Source: Pseudomonadota bacterium
GTDB taxonomy: Bacteria > Pseudomonadota > Gammaproteobacteria > Burkholderiales > Nitrosomonadaceae
DNA length: 5,215 nt
Direction of reading: 5' to 3'
Assembly: GCA_018240935.1 (NCBI GenBank)
Contig: JAFEEV010000331.1
Span: 1 to 5,215, forward strand
Shown one piece after another: positions 1-5,215 of the stretch. Made by a program: the position numbers and the translations under genes. Below the pieces are notes generated by a model that was not told the DNA's origin, did not search any database, and worked only from the letters and a program-made list of their open reading frames with translations. Position 1 is the stretch's first letter; the number at the start of each line of letters is the position of its first letter.

Positions 1-1692
1 AACGGTCGGAATGCAGCAGCATTATTCACGCTCAAGCTTCATCGCGGCGACGGTAAGGCGCTCATCGCCATGAATTGGAAGAACGGCCAGCCGCCGCAGG
101 ATTTCGTCGGTTTCGCCATCGAGTACAAGGAACCCCGCGGCGATCGGTTCTATGCCTTGAAGAATCGGCTCGGCTTTCGCGCAGCCGATGGCAAAGTCAA
201 CGCTAACCAATTATCGACGCGGCTCTCGCCGATTCAGAAGTTCCGCTGGGTGCATTTTCCGCGTAATGCCGAACTCGAGGGTGAATTCATCTACCGGGTC
301 ACGCCGGTATTTATGAATGCCGCCGACGAACTGAGTTACGGCGACGCCCAGGAAGCTGCCATCGAGCTGCGGCGCGAAACTTATCCGGGGTTACTCAACG
401 TCACGTTCACGCGCGGCTTCGTGTCGTCGCAGGCATTTGTCGACCGGTACGCATCGGCGGGCGACATTTCGACATTATTACCGGCCAAGGCAACCGATGG
501 ATTGACTTTTACTCCGACCCACCCGAAAACCAAAGCAGCGCTCGCGTGGATGGGGTTCGAGGCGCGCAGCGCCATCCTTGAGGTGCTCGACCAAGCCATC
601 GCCGACCCGCAGGCCGAAGTACGGGTAGTGGCGTTCGATCTCAGCGAACCCGGCGTGCTGGCACGGCTGGAAAAACTCGGCAAACGCCTGAAGATCATCA
701 TCGACGACAGCAAAGATCACAGAGAAACCGATGCCAGTGAAAATCTGGCGGCGCAACGGCTTGCCGCTTCCGCCGGTAGCGCCAATGTGAAGCGGCAGCA
801 CATGCTGTCGCTGCAACACAACAAAACCATCGTAGTGGACGGCCCGGAAATTCAGAAAGTCGTATGCGGCTCGACCAATTTCAGCTGGCGCGGTTTCTTC
901 GTCCAATCCAACAACGCCATGATCCTGCATGGAGCCAGCGCGATTAAGCCGTTCCTGGCGGCATTCGACGGCTACTGGTCGCAGAAGCCGAAAGACTTCG
1001 GCGGCACGGCTGCGGCGCAATGGAACGATCTCGGTCTGACTTCGATTGACGCCCGGGTGGCATTCTCGCCGCATAGCGCATCGAACGCGCTATTAAGCAC
1101 AGTGGCTGACGACATCGGCACAAACACGGCGTCATCGCTGTTCTATTCGCTGGCGTTCTTGTACCAGACGCCCGGACCGATTCTCGACGCGATCACCAAT
1201 GTGACGAGTAACGCGGACATCTTTGTGTATGGTATTTCCGACCGCAAAGTGGGTGGTCTCGATCTGCAAAAACCGAACGGCAATGTCGCGTCCGTTTTTC
1301 CCTCCGCGCTGACGAAAAACGTGCCTGAACCGTTCTCCGCGGAACCGACGGGCGGCGGCGGCATCCGCATGCACCACAAATTCATCGTCATTGACTTCGA
1401 TAAACCCAGCGCCCGGGTTTATCTCGGTTCCTATAATTTCTCCTCGCCGGCAGACATCAAGAACGGGGAAAATCTCCTGCTGATTCGTGACCGCCGTATT
1501 GCCGTCTCGTACATGATCGAGGCGCTGCGCATTTTCGACCACTATCATTTCCGCGTGGCGCAACAAGAAGCCAAAAAAGCCAGAAAACAACTCGTACTCG
1601 CCAAACCGCCGCGCAATCCCGGCGAAAAGCCCTGGTGGGACGAGGATTACACGGAAGCGCGGAAGATTCGCGACCGCGAATTATTTGCCTAG
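1..1692 (+). CDS. Phospholipase D-like protein with two HKD motifs (5' end outside window)
   Basis: The reading frame is open from base 1 and in frame with the ATG at 70. The codons before that ATG look coding (...HRGDGKALIAMNW), so I treat the gene as running in from the left and not starting at 70. Counting codons from base 1 (563 residues visible), the first HKD motif is HNKTIVVD (His273, Lys275, Asp280) followed by GSTNF at 290-294. The second is HHKFIVID (His458, Lys460, Asp465) followed by GSYNF at 476-480. Two HxKx4D plus GSxN motifs define the phospholipase D superfamily, whose two halves form one active site that cleaves or transfers phosphodiester bonds in lipids or nucleic acids. 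The substrate cannot be told. About 230 residues precede the first half and may be a separate N-terminal domain. The tail (about 520-563) is charged. A signal peptide cannot be judged without the start. The TAG stop (1690-1692) lies inside the CTAG bordering the palindromic element. Confidence 0.88.
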   Translation, partial: NGRNAAALFTLKLHRGDGKALIAMNWKNGQPPQDFVGFAIEYKEPRGDRFYALKNRLGFRAADGKVNANQLSTRLSPIQKFRWVHFPRNAELEGEFIYRVTPVFMNAADELSYGDAQEAAIELRRETYPGLLNVTFTRGFVSSQAFVDRYASAGDISTLLPAKATDGLTFTPTHPKTKAALAWMGFEARSAILEVLDQAIADPQAEVRVVAFDLSEPGVLARLEKLGKRLKIIIDDSKDHRETDASENLAAQRLAASAGSANVKRQHMLSLQHNKTIVVDGPEIQKVVCGSTNFSWRGFFVQSNNAMILHGASAIKPFLAAFDGYWSQKPKDFGGTAAAQWNDLGLTSIDARVAFSPHSASNALLSTVADDIGTNTASSLFYSLAFLYQTPGPILDAITNVTSNADIFVYGISDRKVGGLDLQKPNGNVASVFPSALTKNVPEPFSAEPTGGGGIRMHHKFIVIDFDKPSARVYLGSYNFSSPADIKNGENLLLIRDRRIAVSYMIEALRIFDHYHFRVAQQEAKKARKQLVLAKPPRNPGEKPWWDEDYTEARKIRDRELFA

Positions 1693-1703
1693 GGAAGCTC
1701 TGA
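1687..1703 (+). repeat. Left terminal inverted repeat arm (includes CTAG and a gene stop codon)
   Basis: GCCTAGGGAAGCTCTGA is the exact reverse complement of 1822-1838. After one mismatch at 1704, three more A:T pairs continue the match inward. The TAG at 1690-1692 terminates the phospholipase D-like frame, so this arm is partly coding: GCC (Ala) and TAG (stop). Confidence 0.9.
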
Positions 1704-1832
1704 GAAACTACTGCGCTCGGTCATGCTGTGTTGAAATCAGACTTAAAATGCTCATTTACATCTTGTAAACTGCGCTTTTTCATCTAATTTCGCCTTGCCT
1801 GACCGTCGCTCGCTACCTTTTTCAGAGCTTCC
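1693..1832. mobile_element. MITE-like palindromic element (140 bp) with CTAG target-site duplications
   Basis: The element begins GGAAGCTCTGA and ends TCAGAGCTTCC, exact reverse complements, with CTAG directly outside each end (1689-1692 and 1833-1836). Including CTAG and two more bases, the perfect arms are 17 bp. The interior is also an imperfect hairpin: GAAATCAGA (1733-1741) faces TCTAATTTC (1783-1791), CGGTCA (1718-1723) faces TGACCG (1800-1805), and the centre is TTTACA-TCT-TGTAAA (1755-1769). It has no coding capacity. Family knowledge: IS5-subgroup insertion sequences target YTAR and duplicate 4 bp, and their ends often start GG. A CTAG-flanked element starting GGAAG fits a non-autonomous derivative of such an element. 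It occupies essentially the whole gap between two convergent genes and could act as a bidirectional transcription barrier, although no T-run follows the stem. Alternative: a repeated palindromic unit of another origin, since CTAG is self-complementary and could belong to the arms instead of being a duplication. Confidence 0.72.
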
Positions 1833-1838
1833 CTAGGC
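1822..1838 (-). repeat. Right terminal inverted repeat arm
   Basis: TCAGAGCTTCCCTAGGC is the perfect 17-bp partner of 1687-1703. It ends two bases before the stop codon (complement of TTA at 1841-1843) of the minus-strand thioesterase gene, so the element abuts coding sequence on both sides. Confidence 0.9.
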
Positions 1839-1840
1839 GT

Positions 1841-2263
1841 TTAGTCGCGCGGCACCTCGCGCGGCCGCCGGTTACTATCAATCGCCACATACGTCAGCAC
1901 CGCTTCGGTCACTTTGATGCAAACTTCCTCGCCGCCTTCGCGCACGCCGCGCTGCGCGTAGACCGAGACATCGACGGTGATCGAGGTGCGGCCTATTTTC
2001 ACGATGTCGGCGTAGAAACTGACCAGGTCGCCGACCAATACCGGATGCTTGAAGATAAAGGAATTAACCGCGATGGTCGCAACCCGTCCGCGCGCTTGAC
2101 GCAGGGCCGGGATGCTGCCCGCCATGTCGACTTGCGACATGATCCAGCCGCCGAAAATATCGCCGGCGTAATTGGTATCGGCCGGCATCGGCACGGTGCG
2201 CAATACCGGCTGACCTTCCGGTAATGAAACGCGCAATGAAGGATCGTCAGGAATATCAGGCAT
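1841..2263 (-). CDS. yciA: YciA-type acyl-CoA thioesterase (hotdog fold)
   Basis: Predicted 140-residue cytoplasmic hydrolase of the hotdog superfamily that cleaves acyl-CoA thioesters to free acid and CoA; YciA-type enzymes have broad acyl-chain range. The diagnostic block is PMPADTNYAGDIFGGWIMSQ (25-44) followed by VDMAG; Asp46 in this helix corresponds to the catalytic acid known in YciA proteins. Later family signatures are NSFIFKHPVLVGD (67-79), the KIGRTSI strand (89-95) and a C-terminal TYVAIDSNRRPR (124-135). Length matches the family (about 130-155). I chose the ATG at 2263: it has a weak GAGCGG about 8 bases upstream, whereas the in-frame ATG at 2305 lacks a ribosome site, adds 14 residues not expected in the family and falls in the promoter-like divergent region. 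The gene converges on the phospholipase D-like gene and is divergent from the DUF455 gene. Confidence 0.9.
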   Translation of the reverse strand: MPDIPDDPSLRVSLPEGQPVLRTVPMPADTNYAGDIFGGWIMSQVDMAGSIPALRQARGRVATIAVNSFIFKHPVLVGDLVSFYADIVKIGRTSITVDVSVYAQRGVREGGEEVCIKVTEAVLTYVAIDSNRRPREVPRD

Positions 2264-2327
2264 GATGGTGTCCGCTCGTGTGAGTTTTATCGGGAATGCG
2301 CGCATGCGTCCGCGCGCTGCGCAAAGC

Positions 2328-2333
2328 TATAAT
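2328..2333 (+). promoter_or_regulatory. Candidate -10 box for the DUF455 gene
   Basis: A perfect TATAAT lies 55 bases upstream of the chosen ATG (2389), which would give a leader of about 50 nt. No recognisable -35 hexamer sits 16-18 bases upstream; that stretch is GC-rich (around 2305-2311). The opposite strand reads TATTAT just here but also has no good -35, so the promoter for the divergent yciA gene is unresolved. An activator-dependent or atypical promoter is possible. Confidence 0.4.
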
Positions 2334-2388
2334 AACGTTTTTGTTTAACCCGATTTTCTTTTTCTCACTCAGCTTTCAAAAAACCGGC

Positions 2389-3219
2389 ATGGAATCCTTG
2401 TTTGACGCCGCCGAAAACTGCCTCATGGCCCGCGCGATTGAAGAAAAATTGCAGTTGGCCGAACAGACCGCGCAAGCTTGGCAGAATGGGTTGCTGACGC
2501 TGACATCACCGCGCGAGCCCGCTCCGATCCTTGAGCCGGGGCGTCCGGACAAACCCGTATTGGTCGCGCCGGGCGATGTGCCGAAACGCCGCTTGAACAC
2601 GCACGAGGGATTAGCGGCATTGGTTCATGCCGTGACGCATATCGAATTCAACGCCATCAATCTGGCGTGGGATGCAGTGTATCGTTTTCGTAATCTGCCG
2701 CGGCAGTTTTATGCGGACTGGATCAAAGTGGCCGCCGAGGAAGCGCACCACTTCCGGTTACTGCGCCAGCGGTTGAACGCGCTCGGTAGCGACTACGGCG
2801 ATTTTCCGGCGCATAACGGTTTGTGGGATATGGCAGTGCGCACGGCCTTCGATCCGTTGGTGCGCATGGCGCTGGTGCCGCGCGTATTGGAAGCCAGAGG
2901 GCTGGACGTGACACCCGGCATGATTGCGCGGCTGCGTCAGGCGGGTGACGAGGAAACGGTGGCGATTCTTGAAATCATCTTGCGCGATGAAATCGGACAT
3001 GTCGCGATCGGATCGCACTGGTTTCAGTATTTATGCCAGCAGCGCGGGCTCGATGCCGCACAAACATTTCACGAACTGCTCGAGCGCTATTTTCCCGGGC
3101 AGATTTGCGGCCCTTTCCACTACGAAGCGAGACGACAAGCGGGATTTTCCACGGTGGAACTCGAAGCGCTGGAGCGAATGGGAACCGGCAAAGCACAGGG
3201 CGGAAATACAACGCCATGA
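2389..3219 (+). CDS. DUF455 family ferritin-like protein (putative di-iron), function unknown
   Basis: 276 residues from the ATG at 2389, beginning MESLFDAAENCL as DUF455 proteins typically do. The in-frame ATG at 2296 would add 31 residues translated from the GC-alternating and TATAAT-containing intergenic DNA, so I reject it, although no strong ribosome site precedes 2389 either. The four-helix-bundle ligand pattern can be seen directly: Glu86 in HIEFNAI, Glu118 and His121 in EEAHH, Glu168 in VLEARGLD, and Glu201 and His204 in RDEIGH. This E...ExxH...E...ExxH arrangement is that of ferritin-like di-iron proteins. Family knowledge: DUF455 is widespread in proteobacteria, is grouped with ferritin-like oxygenases or reductases, and has no agreed reaction. 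No signal peptide or membrane segment is visible, so it should be cytoplasmic. It is divergent from yciA and converges on metW with a 32-bp gap. Family assignment is firm; metal binding is inferred and the reaction is unknown. Confidence 0.88.
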   Translation: MESLFDAAENCLMARAIEEKLQLAEQTAQAWQNGLLTLTSPREPAPILEPGRPDKPVLVAPGDVPKRRLNTHEGLAALVHAVTHIEFNAINLAWDAVYRFRNLPRQFYADWIKVAAEEAHHFRLLRQRLNALGSDYGDFPAHNGLWDMAVRTAFDPLVRMALVPRVLEARGLDVTPGMIARLRQAGDEETVAILEIILRDEIGHVAIGSHWFQYLCQQRGLDAAQTFHELLERYFPGQICGPFHYEARRQAGFSTVELEALERMGTGKAQGGNTTP

Positions 3220-3220
3220 A

Positions 3221-3238
3221 TGGCGGAGCCAGCCGCCG
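3221..3238. terminator. Weak GC hairpin between convergent DUF455 and metW genes
   Basis: GGCGG (3222-3226) and CCGCC (3233-3237) can pair around a 6-base loop, with a possible extra T:G pair at the base, in the 32-bp gap between two convergent stop codons. Neither strand shows a T-run right after the stem, so intrinsic termination is doubtful. No better terminator is visible here. Confidence 0.2.
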
Positions 3239-3251
3239 ACAAAGTCAAAAA

Positions 3252-3869
3252 TTACGTGCGCCGTTCAAAGCGGTAAAACGCCAGCATACCGCGCAGATTC
3301 GGCAGAAAATTAACCGGGCGGTAATGATTGCTCATCACCTTGCGCTCCAGAATGCGCGCGTTGCATTGCCGACACAGCTCTTCGAAATCGCTCAGTGTGC
3401 AGAGATGAATATTGGGTGTGTTGTACCAGCGATACGGCAGCGTTTCCGACACCGGCATACGGCCGGAAATCACTTGCATGCGGTTTTTCCAGTTACCGAA
3501 ATTGGGAAAGGAGACGATGCCTTGCTTACCGACGCGCAGCATTTCCTCGATGATGCCTTCGGTGTGCCGCATCGCCTGAAGGGTTTGCGACAAAATCACA
3601 TAATCGAACGAATCCGATTCGAAGCTGGATAACCCGGCTTCCAGATCGTTCTGAATCACGTTGATGCCGTTGCGGAAACAGCTGAGCAGATTGGCCTCGT
3701 CGATTTCCACGCCGTAACCAAACACATTGCGCGTATCGCGCAAATAGCGCAGCAACGAACCGTCGCCGCAGCCCAAATCGAGTATTTTCGCGCCGGGTTT
3801 GATCCACGCCGCGATGGCGGCGAAATCCGGACGTAATGCAAGGGGTGAAGGTATCGTGTTATCCGTCAT
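3252..3869 (-). CDS. metW: MetW, methionine biosynthesis protein (class I SAM-dependent methyltransferase fold)
   Basis: 205 residues, the usual MetW length. It opens with LRPDFAAIAAWI (12-23), then the SAM-binding glycine loop LDLGCGDGSLL (30-40). GVEID (53-57) carries the acidic residue (Glu55) expected to hold the SAM ribose. NDLEAGL (74-80) and FDYVILSQTLQ (88-98) supply motifs II and III. SFPNFGNWKNR (120-130) and the RWYNTPNIHLCTLSDFEELC segment (147-166) are MetW signatures that separate it from generic methyltransferases. Family knowledge: metW is nearly always paired with metX, and MetW is thought to assist the homoserine acyltransferase, although no methyl-transfer substrate is settled. 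Here the ATG lies 8 bases after the metX stop, so the two are almost certainly co-transcribed, perhaps translationally coupled; no clear Shine-Dalgarno is present in the gap. Confidence 0.94.
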   Translation of the reverse strand: MTDNTIPSPLALRPDFAAIAAWIKPGAKILDLGCGDGSLLRYLRDTRNVFGYGVEIDEANLLSCFRNGINVIQNDLEAGLSSFESDSFDYVILSQTLQAMRHTEGIIEEMLRVGKQGIVSFPNFGNWKNRMQVISGRMPVSETLPYRWYNTPNIHLCTLSDFEELCRQCNARILERKVMSNHYRPVNFLPNLRGMLAFYRFERRT

Positions 3870-3877
3870 GTGTTTAG

Positions 3878-5005
3878 TTAGATCGCAATATTGTCCATAT
3901 ACGCCCGCACCAGTGGATGATAACCGGACGGTTCCATCAGAAACGAGTCGTGGCCGTGACTGGAGTTGATTTCCGCGTAACTCACGTTGAGTTCGTTATC
4001 CAACAGCGCTTTGACGATTTCCTGCGAACGCTGCGGCGAGAAACGCCAATCCGAAGTAAACGAAACCACCAGAAAATTCGCTTTGGCAACCCGGAACGCC
4101 GCGCTCAGATCGCCATTGTATGCCGCGGCGGGATCGAAGTAATCGAGCGCCTTGGTCATCAGCAGATAGCTGTTGGCGTCGAACAAATCAGCGAATTTGT
4201 CGCCCTGGTAGCGCAGGTACGATTCGATTTCAAACTCCACGTCGAAACCGAAGGAAAGCTCGCCCTTGCGCAAACTGCGGCCGAATTTCGCCGCCATCGA
4301 ATCGTCCGACAGATAGGTGATATGCCCCAGCATGCGCGCCAGGCGCAGCCCACGGCGCGGCAATGTGTCGTAAGCATAAAAATTGCCGCCGTAAAACTCC
4401 TGATCGGTCATGATCGCCTGACGCGCCACGTCATTAAACGCGATATTCTGCGCGGTCAACTTCGGCGCGGCGGCGATCACCAGCGCGTGGCGCACTTTTT
4501 CCGGGTAATCGAGCGTCCACTGCATCGCCTGCATACCACCCAGACTGCCGCCGACGATAGCGGCAAATTGTTCGATGCCTAAATGCTCGGCCAATTGCGC
4601 CTGCGCCTCGACCCAATCTTCCACCGTCACCACCGGGAAACTCGCGCCGTACTGCTTGCCGGTGCGCGGATCGATACTGGCCGGGCCGGTGGAGCCGTGA
4701 CAGCCGCCCGGATTGTTCACGCCGATGACAAAAAAACGGTTGGTGTCGATCGGCTTGCCGGGACCGACCATATTGTCCCACCAGCCGATGCTCTTTTCAT
4801 TCTCGGCATACACACCGGCCACATGATGGTTGCCGGAAAGCGCATGGCAAATCAGGATCGCATTGGAGCGCGCAGCATTCAACTGCCCGTAGGTCTCAAA
4901 CACCAGGTGGTAGCTTTCCAGCGACAATCCGCTCTTCAATTGCAATGGCTTATCGATCTGCACGTACTGCGGTGTTACCACACCGACTGATTTTGAATCT
5001 TGCAT
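3878..5005 (-). CDS. metX: MetX, homoserine O-acyltransferase (acetyl- or succinyl-)
   Basis: A 375-residue alpha/beta-hydrolase-fold enzyme that acylates L-homoserine in the first committed step of methionine synthesis; cytoplasmic. The nucleophile elbow GGSLGG places catalytic Ser154; Asp319 in TSDWRFSP and His352 in GHDSFL complete the triad. Other MetX hallmarks are CHALSGNHHVAG (53-64, oxyanion and active-site region), GWWDNMVGPGKPIDT (74-88), VNNPGGCHGSTGP (96-108) and the lid-domain region at about 180-300. Length and ends match the family. The ATG at 5005 is the only sensible start, though the upstream sequence lacks an evident Shine-Dalgarno. It is first in a metX-metW operon. The family name suggests acetyl-CoA as donor, but many proteobacterial MetX enzymes use succinyl-CoA, so donor specificity should be left open. 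Confidence 0.95.
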   Translation of the reverse strand: MQDSKSVGVVTPQYVQIDKPLQLKSGLSLESYHLVFETYGQLNAARSNAILICHALSGNHHVAGVYAENEKSIGWWDNMVGPGKPIDTNRFFVIGVNNPGGCHGSTGPASIDPRTGKQYGASFPVVTVEDWVEAQAQLAEHLGIEQFAAIVGGSLGGMQAMQWTLDYPEKVRHALVIAAAPKLTAQNIAFNDVARQAIMTDQEFYGGNFYAYDTLPRRGLRLARMLGHITYLSDDSMAAKFGRSLRKGELSFGFDVEFEIESYLRYQGDKFADLFDANSYLLMTKALDYFDPAAAYNGDLSAAFRVAKANFLVVSFTSDWRFSPQRSQEIVKALLDNELNVSYAEINSSHGHDSFLMEPSGYHPLVRAYMDNIAI

Positions 5006-5040
5006 GTATAGAAATTAGAAGAATCCGGATGAAATAACGC

Positions 5041-5067
5041 AATATATCGGCTTCATTATATCGTCAA
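5041..5067 (-). promoter_or_regulatory. Candidate sigma70 promoter for the metX-metW operon
   Basis: Reading the minus strand, TTGACG (5067-5062) is followed 15 bases later by TATATT (5046-5041), each 5 of 6 to consensus but with short spacing. Within the spacer a perfect TATAAT (5060-5055) could instead be a -10, with a poor -35. Transcription would begin about 30-45 bases before the metX ATG. Such a leader is too short for a known SAM-sensing riboswitch, so control by a transcription factor is more likely. Confidence 0.4.
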
Positions 5068-5085
5068 AAAAACCGCGTACACTAG

Positions 5086-5171
5086 CAGGCCATTGAAAAA
5101 CTATCTGTGTTGCCGTTGCGATGTTAAAAACAAGCTCAAAATGCTTATTCATCATTCAGCCCGGCAGACTC
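5086..5171 (+). repeat. Degenerate intergenic repeat related to the 1687-1838 element
   Basis: Bases 5094-5149 align without gaps to 1701-1756 of the palindromic element with about 36 of 56 identities. The best blocks are TGAAAAACTA against TGAGAAACTA, and GCTCAAAATGCTTATT against ACTTAAAATGCTCATT. The stretch is bracketed by CTAG at 5082-5085 and 5172-5175. The right half of the element is absent or unrecognisable and the ends do not form matching inverted repeats, so this is a partial, decayed or distantly related copy, upstream of metX and just past the stop of the next gene. Confidence 0.45.
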
Positions 5172-5215
5172 CTAGAGCAATGGCGGCAGCCCCAATTCCT
5201 TAAGAAATTCGTTAT
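5172..5215 (-). CDS. C-terminal tail of an unidentified minus-strand gene (partial)
   Basis: On the minus strand one frame reads 13 codons from the window edge, ending ...NEFLKELGLPPLL and a TAG stop (5174-5172). The clean amphipathic-looking tail, the position upstream of the metX promoter and the same orientation as metX-metW make a real gene end plausible. The product cannot be recognised from 13 residues. The stop lies in a CTAG that borders the degenerate repeat, like the stop of the phospholipase D-like gene. It could still be a chance open stretch. Confidence 0.4.
   Translation of the reverse strand, partial: NEFLKELGLPPLL

Noticed and set aside
478..1074. Long minus-strand open frames opposite the phospholipase D-like gene
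   Set aside because: They lie antisense to a gene with two clear HKD motifs, have no recognisable motif, and are expected by chance in GC-rich coding DNA.
1731..1760. Outward promoter inside the palindromic element (TTGAAA at 1731-1736)
   Set aside because: No acceptable -10 hexamer lies 16-18 bases downstream, and any transcript would run antisense into the thioesterase gene without an evident purpose.
2264..2305. Upstream ATG (2305) for the thioesterase gene
   Set aside because: It adds 14 residues outside the usual YciA N-terminus, has no ribosome site and lies in the palindromic divergent promoter region.
2296..2388. Upstream ATG (2296) for the DUF455 gene
   Set aside because: The extra 31 residues are translated from GC-alternating DNA, the TATAAT box and an AT-rich leader, while family-like sequence starts at 2389.
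3033..3632. A 199-codon plus-strand frame across the end of the DUF455 gene and antisense to metW
   Set aside because: It overlaps two confidently assigned genes, is rich in Arg, His and Gln as out-of-frame reads are, and shows no family signature.
3917..4990. Plus-strand open frames opposite metX (3917-4582 and 4583-4990)
   Set aside because: They are antisense to an intact metX carrying its full catalytic triad and have no motifs of their own.
5006..5061. SAM-sensing riboswitch upstream of metX
   Set aside because: The likely leader is only about 30-45 nt and shows no conserved paired core.
1..5215. CRISPR array, tRNA, rRNA or transposase gene
   Set aside because: No spaced direct repeats, no cloverleaf-like sequence, no rRNA signature and no transposase reading frame were seen on either strand.

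Overview
The window looks like chromosomal DNA of a betaproteobacterium, most likely a Nitrosomonadales- or Burkholderiales-type organism. This is inferred from the linked metX-metW pair, a YciA-type thioesterase, a DUF455 ferritin-like protein with a typical betaproteobacterial sequence, moderately high GC, and short palindromic intergenic elements. The genus cannot be fixed from sequence alone.

Layout, left to right. (1) Bases 1-1692 (+) are the 3' part of a gene for a phospholipase D-like protein with two complete HKD motifs; its start lies outside the window. (2) Bases 1687-1838 are a compact palindromic element with 17-bp perfect terminal inverted repeats, flanked by CTAG on both sides. 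It fills the gap between two convergent genes, and the left CTAG contains the TAG stop of the phospholipase D-like gene. It is best read as a non-autonomous, MITE-like element moved by an IS5-type transposase. (3) Bases 1841-2263 (-) encode a YciA-type hotdog acyl-CoA thioesterase. (4) A 125-bp divergent intergenic region holds a perfect TATAAT and a GC-alternating palindromic stretch. (5) Bases 2389-3219 (+) encode a DUF455 ferritin-like protein of unknown function with a full set of candidate di-iron ligands. (6) Bases 5005-3252 (-) are a metX-metW operon for the acylhomoserine step of methionine synthesis. (7) Bases 5006-5171 hold the probable metX promoter and a degenerate repeat related to the element at 1687-1838. 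(8) Bases 5172-5215 (-) look like the last 13 codons of another minus-strand gene, with its TAG stop again inside a CTAG.

Functionally, only metX and metW form a clear pathway unit. The phospholipase D-like, thioesterase and DUF455 genes are neighbours with no obvious shared pathway. I see no new defence or metabolic system here. The most distinctive signal is the CTAG-flanked palindromic element sitting exactly on a stop codon between convergent genes, with a diverged relative about 3.4 kb away that also abuts a stop-codon CTAG. All coding regions look intact apart from truncation at the two window edges.
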